DNA of 64,000 nt, taken from the NCBI GenBank assembly GCA_014338405.1, contig JTDE01000021.1, forward strand, positions 291,260-355,259. The letters run 5' to 3'. The stretch is from Paragonimus skrjabini miyazakii. Its lineage: Eukaryota > Platyhelminthes > Trematoda > Plagiorchiida > Troglotrematidae. Position numbers and translations under genes: made by a program. Below the pieces are notes generated by a model that did not search any database, had not been told where the DNA came from, and saw only the letters and a program-made list of their open reading frames with translations. Below, piece after piece: positions 11,498 to 22,309 of the stretch; position 1 is the first letter of the stretch; the number at the start of each line of letters is the position of its first letter.

Positions 11498-12640
11498 TGT
11501 CAGGAGTGTCGGATCTATCCGTTTCTGTTCGATTTTATCTTAAACAACATTTTGGAAGGTACGCTTGTGGAATCCAGTGAACTCAATGTTCATCTTCTTC
11601 CTGGTACTAGGTTGATCGACGTGAAATATGTGGATGACACTGTCTCCTTTAGCCTCTGCTGAAGACATGCAGACTATGCTAAGCGGGTTGAATGATCGGG
11701 CTGATTTGTCTGGAATGTGATTTGCATCTTATGAGTGGAAAATGCTGTCTCAAAATTGCGACTCTCCTACTTCTATCTTTTTTACTGCAGACAATCCACT
11801 TAAGACTTTGGACACCTTCACATATTCGGGTAGAACTATCTCATCAGTCTGTAATAATGATGATGAGATATCAACGAGGATAGCGGAAGCACGAATTGCG
11901 TTTGTCAACTTGCATCACACGTGGCGCCGAAAAGACGTTCGGTCGCCATTAAAGGGAGGAATATTTAATGCTTGTGTGTTCTGTTTTGCTCTGTGGATCG
12001 GAAACTGAGCCATTTCCTGATGAAGATACCAACAGATCTGCCGCCTTTGAACGTTGGTGTTTTCGCCAGTCACCCCACATTGAGTGGACTGATCGTATGA
12101 TCAACACGGCTGCTTCCCACTCCCACCTTCTTTATTCCAGACAATCCATTTGAGGTTGTACACACTTTGCAACACTTGAATAGCACTATCTTGCCAGCCT
12201 GTAACACTGCTGATGAGATATCAGCAAATATGCCACCAACATCGGTGTCTCCGCTGCTTAACCTACGTCGAGTTGCCTGATCGCGTGAGCAACACAGCTG
12301 TTCGCCGGCGCGTATTCCAGAACGCCCGAGATGCACGATTAACTGGTTAACTAATCACGTTGCACAGCATACGATGGTTTGGTCACACACTCCGCATGCC
12401 AGCTGAGCGTCTGAATATCGAGCAATGTATACTGAGATCACCAACGATTTGGTGAAACCGCGGGATGGTCAAGTAACAACGTGGTCACGAAATATGATGA
12501 TCCCGACTGCTCCATTGAGCAAAATGGGTCGATTTCGCCAGTCTGGCTAATGTTCTCGTGGTCACTCGAAGCGCTGGTTGGAAACGCTGTCTGAGATGGC
12601 AGTATTCCTCAGCCAGTAGCGTGTCCGCATTCATATTGTT
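11498..12640 (+). mobile_element. non-LTR retrotransposon 3' half (RT palm to C-terminus), degraded and rearranged
   Basis: A frame from 11498 reads YPFLFDFIL, HLLPGTRLIDVKYVDDTV (RT motifs B'-C). The next frame reads EDMQTMLSGLND, then a TGA at 11718 where related elements have Arg, then DTFTYSGRTIS, EISTRIAEARIAF and TWRRKDVRSPLKGGIF. A third frame gives VLLCGSETEPF and FERWCFRQSPHIEWTDR. Near 12300 come DRVSNTAVRRRVFQNARDAR and then IRWFGHTLRMPAERL, and near 12575 RWLETLSEMA. This is the standard C-terminal order of fluke non-LTR elements of the RTE/SR2-like kind; the clade call is from memory. The middle is duplicated, with 12118-12235 repeating 11755-11880. Stops and frameshifts abound. 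Confidence 0.75.
12118..12360 (+). repeat. second partial copy of the retrotransposon DNP...EISA segment
   Basis: GACAATCCATTTGAGG (12139 on) and GATGAGATATCAGCAA (about 12211) align with GACAATCCACTTAAGAC and GATGAGATATCAACGAG of the 11.78-11.88 kb segment, at similar spacing. In the first copy about 230 further bases lead to the WTDRMINTAA segment. In this copy a deletion brings EISAN directly next to the homologous DRVSNTAVRRR segment. Two fragments of the same element family thus lie in tandem with different internal deletions. Confidence 0.6.
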
Positions 12641-12649
12641 TCCAGTTCT

Positions 12650-15310
12650 TCCGCCTATTAATCTTTCATTAATGTTTAACCTTTTATCGACGGTTTCCTT
12701 CTCCTAGACAGTACAGTTCATTGTTGAGTTAAGCGACGGCCTAAGCCACAATACCTTCTGATCGGTCTCAACGCCTTTATGTTGATGAAGATTGTGGCCT
12801 ACACACTCAAGAGCAGTTAATCAAACTCTGTGAGACCCCAATTTGGGCCATAGATGAATCAATCGGAATCCGACTGGATACGTTTCTCGTGTTTTCAAGT
12901 CCTATACCTCAGTTAACTTGTGCGCAAATGCTCAGACTTCTTTCAAACGGCTGTCACGGGTAACCGTTGAGAAAGAGTACAAACTTGGCATACCACCCAT
13001 CCTGTTCATACGAAAAATGAACAAATTAATCAAGTTACTAATATTGTCCACCTGGCACACAACTTTCCAACGCGCTAGGACAGTAATGAAACGCATGATA
13101 GATAGTTAACACCCCACGTTTTTTGACAATACACACAATAATACACATGAAAACAACGGGGAGAAGAACTAACGGTTTATGGCAGATCAAAAGATGGCAA
13201 TAGAGAAAATTACCAAGCGAATAAATACTTCTAAGCGAGTACATAACTGGCTGTCACTGTGTAATCTACGGCGGTTCACTAAGAACTGTACTCTCGAGTC
13301 CGTGTTGCTTAACAGATCATTGCTAAGGTTGTTCGAGTCGATGTTTCGGCCTGTTGTTAGGATGTGTTCTGTGATTGATGGCCAGTTTTCTGCTTGGCTG
13401 TTAATTCATGACATTGATGAAGGTTACGACCATCCACTGACTTACGAACCGATCAGTTGTACTAATGTCAGTCACTTCAGTTGTCAGTGTGCCGACAGTG
13501 AAATTGTATGGCACACGCTCTGAGTGAATTTCTTATCGTGCTGTTGAAATTCTCTTCATGGATTAAAGACAATAGAAACAACTGGGCAACGGATTCAGGG
13601 TTCATGGTACATTGAAACTCGTGACGAACAGCATTAACCGTGTAATCCCCATAAAACGGCATTCAAAGAAAATCCGTATTCTCAAGCACCACGCATACAA
13701 TCTATTTTTCTCGCTTCTATTGGCGGCGAACATCAAAACAAATTTGAGGCTATACTATCATTAGGGATGTTTTGGTTGATTGCTCTTTCTTTTGTGGCAA
13801 ATTGTCGTCGATGCACACTTCTTCAGTTTCACAATGGAATATTGTACTGAAACCACGAGCACCGACAGCAAGAGTAGAGCTAGAAAGCTGGCTGTACAAA
13901 TTGCACAGAGAGAGACCTAGCGGTAAGGAGGTTGTGCCGGCGTTATAATTCGACGTCCCGCGAAGACAATATTCGAAAATTTTATTTTGAAAGACAGGTT
14001 TACATAGCTTTTGACAAGCAAAAGACAATGAACTCAAAGAAAACCTTATTGGACCTAAAATGCGAAATACCATCAATTGCGTTTTCACAATACAGTGGGT
14101 TCCAGTTTACAGTACCTACTGTGCACAGAGGTAGTGTCAATCAGAGACTTATCTCTTCTTCAAAGTGCTCTTTGCCCATGCTAGGCCTTCGTCAATTTAC
14201 GAGTGTAGGCTTCAGATCCATAACCTCCAAACTTTTGTAAAATACCCTAGATATCCTCATTTCTTTGACCACACATGTGACATAAAGACCCACGGAGACC
14301 TTTATCTACTCTGCTTTCGTCCGTCGTACATTCGCTTGAAGGCATTTAAAAATATTGGTCTCCCAGTGGTTCCAATTCCCACTTCTTCCCTACACTATGT
14401 CTAATACTTGTTTATACAGTCCAGTCAACCAGTAACTTCTATTGCCCCTCATGTTCTCGCTGTTCACCAAGTGGGCCTGGAAATTGCATCACCAAAAACT
14501 GCCACAGATAAGCGGCTTTATCCCAGCAGAAGGAATCTGTGAGTTCATTAACCTAAGCTACTTGAATTTGCCTCTAGTTAACAATAAATCTGAACGATTT
14601 CTGACTGTTTACCCGGCGGTACTGAAATTCAACTTTTTGAGACTGGCTATGTTCAAAGACAGAGCTATACATGTTGCATGAAAACTCGTACAGTAGTCAC
14701 CAACACATCATCCGACTGAGCAGGTTGGTGTGAATTAGAAAAATGTTGTGTCGTTCACACCAGCGCATGCTTTAACTTGTTGCTAAAATATGTAGTTGTT
14801 TTGTCGACCGTCTAACGAATAACAAGCACGTTTATGACATCCCGGTAGTAAACAACTTGAACGGTGAACCATATCTTCGTGCTGTGAAAAATATTTTTCT
14901 AACTGATGGATGCAACATCTATTTTATTGAGTGCAGTATTTCAGCATAAGAGGATAAATGACATCATTTGAACTCAGCCATATTTGGTTTGGCCGTAAAC
15001 AGAGAATGATATTACAGTAGTCAGATCAGGATGGTATCATTTCGATAAGTAATTATATCCATTGTTTAAAAACCTCCAGGTTCGTATCGTGCAGTTGTAT
15101 GTGCTATTTTCGCACACGGTTGTATTTTACTAGATCATATATTTAAGGTCGTTTTTGATTGACGTTTAGGCATAAAAGCTGCTGGGGATACTTATTACTT
15201 GATGTTGATGGACATACTTTGATTGTGAAGTCTGTTAAGATTACTTAACTACCGCAAGGGTTTGAAACATTAAGTTCCCTTTATCCAGTTTATTAAGACG
15301 GCAAGACACA
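12650..15310. other. open-frame-rich stretch, no recognised gene
   Basis: There are frames of 114 codons at 13179-13523 (+, true ATG), 102 at 13932-14240 (+) and 112 at 13750-14088 (-). Exon-like pieces occur at 13998-14130 (donor GAG|GTAGTG) and 14420-14538 (acceptor TTTATACAG, donor CT|GTGAGT). Strands conflict and no domain is recognisable. Confidence 0.3.
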
Positions 15311-15312
15311 TT

Positions 15313-15550
15313 GCGAGATGCAAGCCTTTCGTTTATTCTCATCAGTCGATTACATAAGACGTCACGCACCGGCCCTTTGTTGGCAAAAGGTGCTGACGCA
15401 ATCAATTTCGTTATCGTGGCAGTGAACCTTGATTGCTCCCATGTGATGTTTCGTTCACTTCATTGTTTTGTCGCCAAGCGCTTAACCCATATAACTGAAC
15501 GTTTTATGTAATCGACTGATGAGAATAAACGAAATGCTTGCATACCGCGA
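15313..15550. repeat. inverted repeat, ~51-bp arms, 135-base spacer (MITE-like)
   Basis: The reverse complement of 15313-15363 matches 15499-15550 with about five mismatches. The shared core is TATGTAATCGACTGATGAG followed by AATAAACGAAA. Weaker similarity continues outward on both sides. No transposase is seen. A coding-like stretch begins just to the right. This is either a short non-autonomous DNA element or two inverted copies of a repeat. Confidence 0.7.
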
Positions 15551-15599
15551 GGGTATCATAGACGTTATGATAATCTGTTTTATATTTGAAGAAGTTCAG

Positions 15600-16196
15600 T
15601 GGCTGCAGCAGAATAGGATCTCTGCCACTTCAATGAAACGTGTTAGTAAACGTCGATCTTTAAATGTAGCAACGAATGACGAGAAGCAGTCTGGGAAAAA
15701 TTTTTACATTTGGTCAAAGTAGCTGAACAAATTAAACAAGCCACTTTTTATGCTGTTTCGACAGTGGACTTGACACTAATGAGACCACTCGAAAAAGATG
15801 GGCCACTTATCACTAATCAGATGTTCTGGATTGTTGGTTAAAGTGAACACTTTGTATAATGTTTCAGTATGTCCGAGCCGAACCGTTTAGTTAGCGTGAT
15901 TGAAATGGTTATTTATTACAATCCACATGACCATTTGTCTGAAGAAGACTCGGAACTGAGGCCCAAAAAGTTGATAAGTAACTGCGCTCCAGATCCAGAA
16001 CACATAAACGGTTATCTTTCAGATGACGAATGTGAGAAATTTCAAATTTATTTGTCTGCTTGGTAGTAGCTCACAAACACTTGAAGTCTCAGCTGCGCTT
16101 GAAGACGCTAGCCAATTACATATTCCGGCTTGTGAAAGTAATAACTATCTTCAGTGTTTGACGCCGACAATTTGTTACAAACAGGCGCTTTTGTAA
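15600..16196 (+). pseudogene. coding-like region of unknown identity, several frames
   Basis: Protein-like sequence continues for about 600 bases but changes frame. The first piece, after a TTCAG at 15599, gives WLQQNRISATSMKRV. From 15680 a second frame gives REAVWEKFLHLVKVAEQI and VSTVDLTLMRPLEKDGP, then two TAA codons 30 bases apart, then SEPNRLVSVIEMVIYYNPHD and YLSDDECEKFQ in the same frame. From about 16062 a third frame gives SSSQTLEVSAALEDAS and ends at TAA 16194. Hydrophilic, acidic composition favours real coding. Either short introns (schistosome genes have introns of 30-50 bases) or pseudogene decay explains the frame changes. The family was not recognised. Confidence 0.4.
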
Positions 16197-19100
16197 TTAA
16201 ACAGTTTGGAAACTTGAGTGGAACAAAATAAATGAGCTGCCAAACGTAACTAATCGTCCTTAATTTTGTTATGGGGGTCACTAATCGTATAGAGTATTGA
16301 CTAACCTCAGGAATTTCATTAGCAGATGTAAGCCGCTAATGGAAGCAGCTAGTAACTAAGACGATATGAGGTTCCTTCAACCTGAGTTGTCTATTTTCAT
16401 AAAGATTTGTAGTCAGTATAAAGTTACGGATGGCTGATATATTTATGCGCAGGTAACCCATGAACGGAAGTTTTCGAATTAAGTATATGCAACGTTTAAC
16501 AATTATCGTACGAAGTCTTATGAAGATATACCACGAACAATAAATCGCCAGCTAATCTTTAGGTGGAAAAAGGACAATATGAGTGATCTACCATCTGTTC
16601 TTGTGCATCATGATATTGCTGCCCTTAAGGTGTTGATACCAGGTAAATTGCTTCTCTAAACCGCCATGATCAAATGACGGAGTGTATCGTTGACGGTATT
16701 ATATGTACAACTGGGTGAATAAGCAAGTTTCTATCAAGGTTGAGTGTTATAGAATAGACACCATATGGTCATATTTACAGCATTACTATGTTCAAACTAA
16801 TTTGGAAGAAGTAACAGGTTACAGCGATCAGTTAGAGGAAACCATGGTAGATTATACTTCACAAAAAATGACTGACATTTTTTCTGCACGTCTGTGAGCT
16901 ATACTGACTTGGTTCGATCTTGTCTCATTTGTCTCAGACAAATTTGGCCCGCTGGACAACTTAAATTTCCCGTCCTCATGAGCAGCATGATTTCCCCTAC
17001 CTAATGTTTTGGAAACGCTTCTACCAGTTTTATGAACCGACTTTGTTGTCAGATTTACATTCAATGAATTTTTTAGATAGATTTCTTATAATCTAGTTAT
17101 TTACCGATGAAGTCTTGAGTAAACCGTAATTTCACTGAACATAACAGCTCATATATGTTTTCTCAAATTTCTGTTAGTTTGTCGTACTTAAAATTTAGAT
17201 TGTAGACAGTATATTGGTTACTGAGGTGTTTCCGCCGTTCTGCACAAATTTCAGCAAACGGCTTTTTTTCTCGGCATCAACCACGTTTGAAGGAGTATTA
17301 ATTATTTTTATATATGGAAAGTTATCAGTCTGTTCGGGTCTACGAGGAGAACGTGTTTAGTCCTATTTACTGCATAGTTATTATATACATCATATATATA
17401 TATATCATACATGAAAATGGAACATTCCTTGAAATTGTCTCCAGAGTATATACTATCTGGCTGATTGACGGAAAGACTAACGCGTCTCACAAAGACTGCT
17501 GTTACCGAAGTGATCAAGTGCATGTGATTATTGATTAGTAGTAGAGAACTTTTCTTGTTTTTCTGGTAAACTAAATATTACCCACAATCGATCAAAACTG
17601 TCGTATTCCCATACATTTCTCAGTTGATATCTTTCAAAAATAAGCACTAGACTCGAGTTTCATCCTTGGCAAAATTAACGAAACTGAACCGATGAGTAAT
17701 CATATCACAGAGGTAGGTGTAACTCGCAACAGGAACTCGCTGACAGATACTCATGTCTGGTCATCTGCGATTACTAGTTCAAGTTGAATGAAGATATTGC
17801 CGTTTGTCTGATTTATAGGCTTTACAACAATTTACAGTTATTTTGCAAATTGACAATAACTGTCTCCTTTATCACTTACACACTGATCTTTCGACTAGCA
17901 CGCACACAGCTCAATGAAGTAGAATTAGGAATCTGGCTATTATCAACAGTTATTATGGATAATCACTTATGAACTTTATAGTATGCGACGTACGATATTC
18001 GGTAAGCAACTGGTTCAACTCGCTTTTCTAAGTCAATTGCAAAATAATGTATTGAACAAACAACCCTTGGTTACTTAGTCAAACTGAAACTACAAAAGTT
18101 AACTGGATTTAGTCACAATGTTACGGAAAACCAGACAGTTTGCCAGAATAGGTATATTTTAATGTGCTGTAACAGAATCATTTCATTCACTCTTATGTAT
18201 CAATTTAAAAATTTAATTTACGGCTTCGAATATTGTTTCAATCTTGGTGAGTTGCCACTGTTTGATTGTTTTCAGTAGTTGTTACATCTGAAAAGTCAAT
18301 TTACTAAAACGTACCCCTTGAGGGATGTGGCTCGAACGGAGCACTATACACAACAACGCAGCACACCGAGATCATTACACAGACAGCAGACAATAAATAT
18401 TCCAATGCTTTTGTTAAATAATTTGGCGAGAACGTAAATTAAAATCGCATTCACTGAAAATTAATAAATTCACATTGGGCATTTCAAACCATCTATATTG
18501 ACGCTACAAAGTCGTTTGTGATTAATCCGTTCAAACTTTGTTATAAAATGAGGAATGGTTCCACTTTTTTATTTCAACAAGTCTTTCTTTCACTGATTTA
18601 TTGACCACATCAACTTTGTACCAATAGATATACTAATAATATGATTACTACTCTTAATTAGTGACTGACAACATTAAGAAATTGCTGATCACTAAAAGCT
18701 GAACAACCGTCTATCTACTCTCATCTAACTAGTTGGAAACAGGATGGCCTAGAGGCAAGTAATCTCAATTTTATTTTTAAGTAGCTAAATACAATAATGT
18801 TTTAGTGGTTCTTTTAATCGTGAATTATTTTGTTATTCCCTACGACCATCATAACATCTGCTCGAATATGCCAGTTGGTATGCGCTTAGCGATATGATTG
18901 ATATTGTTCATTTACATTAAAAGTGATATTTGTCGGGTATGCAGAACAGAACACAGTTATGGCATATTTTGTCTATTTCCTTGACAATAATCTTGATTGA
19001 GGACGCTCACGAAACTTTGTCCCAACTGTATATTGATCTGCGAATTGCACAATAAATCACCAAGCTGGTAAGACCACAATTAAAAAGACAGAAAGCTATT

Positions 19101-21410
19101 ATCATAAATTTACCGGGACGTCAGACGTGCAGCTGCACTTGCGAAACCGTCAAATTTTCTTACTTCGATCATATTTCAGTAATATTTCAAAAACAACACA
19201 TTATTTGTTTTAAGTTTGAATGTTCTGTCATTTTTTTAAATGTTTTGGAAATTGTTTGCAATCTACTCACATGTTCTGTTCGAGTATATAGAATAGGCCT
19301 TATCGACAATGCACGGCCAATATTCTGAACTAATTTGCTGTTGTATAATGTGTAATAATTGTTTCAACTTCACATTCAGTGGCGTATATTTTTATAATAT
19401 CATTCTGGACACCTACCTGAGTTGAGAAATCACAAAACAACAACACTAGGGTAAATTGTGTCCTGTCAGTTAAAGGACTTATTACAGAACACAAGTCATT
19501 GTGTCTTCTTGTTGAAGTCGACAACAAAATGCATTAATCAACCTGTTGTACTGATTTGTTGTTACTGTACTCAGCTGTACAGAAGAAATGACATGCACAC
19601 ACAGTAATTAATCATTCTGACCTGCTTACCACAAACTAATTGAGCTAATTTAGTTGCACACCTAGTCCTCTATTTTACCTTTTATGTCCATTACTGCCTG
19701 TTGAGTGTATGATTAAAAACATAGTCATTAAGTAATACATCGCCAAACCAAAATCTTCAAGAGAATGTTTGTTATTTATTACACAATTCTCAAGCTTTTT
19801 CATTCGCTGGCTTTTATAATGATTTAACAGTAATTTACAAATAACCAAGAATTGTCACTGAAATATATTGAACGTAACTAAAAATTTATCAAAGACTTCT
19901 CATTTCCATAGCTCTTTCAACTAAATCCTTTGAGAAGTAGCACTGCGCACAAGTTTTGCTCTTTTTAAAGCTCACTAATAATGCATATACTTGTCTAGGA
20001 CTACGTTTGAATCCCGGTCACACTTTCATGAAGCAACCTTGTTGCCAACTGCGTCATCGACTTCGTATTAAGCATGCAAAAGTTATCTAATACAAACGCT
20101 CAGTTACAGTAGGCCGATTATTTCGAACATAATCTCAACAACTCCGCGGGTATTCGTTTTTGTACTGTATCCTTATGGAGAATTTGTTTGCCGAATAGGC
20201 CACTTTAGAATATCCGTGTATTCGTTCGGATTTTGCACCTTGATGTTACTACTGGAATGTCTTATGCAAACGAACACACGAGATACAGTCACAAGAAAAC
20301 GGAGTGACCAACACAGGTACTTCTGAGGTTTTGTATCAGTTAGCTAGATAGAAGTTAGATGTATATTAACTAACCACTAGAATGAGAGTCCAGATGTCAA
20401 TGATGTTGACATACTGGACAGAGTAACGTTGGTGGAACCCAGTAGAAGTGATCTGTAAATTAAAAAGCATTGAACGGGCCAAAGTAAACGACAGTCACCG
20501 CGTGTGTTGCTGTGTTCTGTTTCAAAAATAATACTTATAGAAATTCGTAAATTGATTGATGACTTATTTTACCTAGACCCATACCATGGCCTGCACAAGT
20601 CGAATAACTAAGCCAATATACAACAAAAAAGCAAGCGGCTTGAAACTCAGTTTAATAGACATGAGAGAATCAGCAGCGGGATGAACGATACATCTATGCT
20701 GGCGTTCGTAGCAAATAAAGAAAGCTCCACCGTCAGGGTTTTGAGACTCTTCCTCGGATCAAATTTTCTCCCAGCAATTCCAAAATCTCTGTTCAACAAT
20801 CAGCCGTAACACTTGTTTGAATGAAATAACGGAAAAGCGTGCGACATGCAAACATTCACCAAGTCTGCCAGAAACTCATATGTTTATTTAAAAGAATACC
20901 AGGATAAAGTATAACTGTATCTGGTCCATCAAGCAATCCCTTCAGCTTGTCTCTGAGCCCTTCAGCCTGTTTGCACAAGGTTACGGTTCACCAGTCACCA
21001 GTTTCCAGTGCATCTGTACATCTGACCAATTTTAGGAGGTCAAATGAAATTTCCGTTCCTTAAACCTGTTAATTTCTACGCAAAAAAGGAAGATAGCCTG
21101 TTTTACTAACAACTGAATAGCGTCTAACTTTCGGGTAGAACAAACAGGCTGGAAAGAGTACAGTTGAAAACTCTGTTTTTACATGCATCGGTTAGCTGTC
21201 AAAAGCTTTTTTGATAATTTTGTTTCATTTATAAAATTCTAAGGACATTTAGATGGAATACGGTGGTGTTCAAATTACCACACCGCAAGACGGACAGGAC
21301 AGTTCATGAGCGATAACTTTCTGTAGTCGTGCCCACAGAAAAATACGACTTTGCTTACAGAAGAAGCCAGACTGTAATTCGATGCTAGGTTTTAAAGTGC
21401 TCAGAGAATA
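16197..21410. other. 5 kb without a recognised gene
   Basis: It contains the tRNA-like relic at 19967-20025, a short TA repeat near 17390-17405, and a weak pair of minus-strand exon candidates (19417-19527 with CAG|GTAGGT, and 19271-19324). Nothing else was recognised. Confidence 0.4.
19967..20025 (+). mobile_element. tRNA-derived SINE relic
   Basis: AGCTCACTAATAATGCATATAC (A-box-like) is followed about 20 bases later by GTTTGAATCCCGGTC, a good B-box. No hammerhead follows. The flanks are not similar to the SINEs at 6.3 or 10.3 kb beyond the tRNA boxes. Confidence 0.4.
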
Positions 21411-21768
21411 GCTTGACAAATCAGAATACTATCCCAAGCAAGTCGTATCACTTGGTTACCGCAGTAGAGACTGAAACTACATTGATCGGCTTATTAGCTA
21501 GGGGAAACATTGCGACAGAGGGAGCCAGTCATCGACATATCAGACGCTTGGTTGCACAAGCTGAGTGCAACACTCCCCAGCCAGCGAACATCAGTCAAGT
21601 CAGGCAAGCAGCAAACGTTTGCGACGTAAGTCGACCAGTCAGTCAGGAAATCACTTCAGACATATCAGGAAAAGAGTACTTAAGAACTACCACACCGGGT
21701 ATTTGACAGAAAGTATACTTTAAAAATTGTTAATTGAATTGCACATTCAATTGAGGTATAGTGTAACG

Positions 21769-22060
21769 TGCAGTCGAAACCAGCAAGCGCGCAAGGGTTG
21801 TATTTAAACCGTACAACGGAGCTTGCTGCTGTGTTGTTGGTGCCGTTTTAATTTTCGTTTTTGTGAGTCATGTGTATGGCTCACTGGGCCTTTGGCTCAC
21901 GCATTTTTGTGTTGTTTTCTTTTACAGGGCTGTTGCTGGAATCCCTGCTTTGGTAGAACGCTATCTCCTGGTATCTCCACGTTGCTCTAAAGTTGGTCTG
22001 CGAATGCAACGAAAAATCAGAGTAGAAACGGCCAGCTCGTGTGTTGCAGCGGTGTAAATA
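21769..22060 (+). other. GC-richer island with hairpins, LTR-like start
   Basis: From TGTAACGTGCAG (21769) the sequence is richer in GC and structured. CAGCAAGC (21781) pairs with GCTTGCTG (21821), with an inner GTTGTA/TACAAC stem around a TATTTAAA box. A second hairpin is GTGAGTCA...TGGCTCAC near 21865-21886. A strong acceptor (TTTTCTTTTACAG) follows at about 21925. TG at the left end and a TATA-like box are LTR-like, but no CA end, primer-binding site or second copy was found. A 142-codon minus-strand frame here (21881-22309) is probably only antisense. Confidence 0.3.
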
Positions 22061-22309
22061 GGTGTGTAACTGGGCCACGCTAAGGACGTAAATATTTCTG
22101 CCAAGAGTGAATAAGGATGATTGATATCGGATAGCGTGAAAAAGGAACAACACCATTTGCCTTGTTGAAGCGTAACCTACCAACTGCGACTGGTATGAGT
22201 GCCGATATTTTGTTTCTTTTAGAAGTGAGAACAAACCATCAACACTTTTGGATCTGTTGAACAATAAGTAAGGTATGCTTCCCTTACTAAACCCTTTCAA
22301 CAACAACAA

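Noticed and set aside
15499..15550. Hammerhead-like core CTGATGAG...CGAAA in both arms of the inverted repeat
   Set aside because: The bases between (AATAAA) cannot form stem II, and neither arm offers a stem I pairing around a UH cleavage site. Only the short core words match.
21881..22309. 142-codon minus-strand open frame, the longest non-transposon frame outside the GPCR
   Set aside because: It has no recognisable domain, lies antisense to the structured GC-rich island, and its composition (rich in S, Y, F, R) looks like an antisense shadow.
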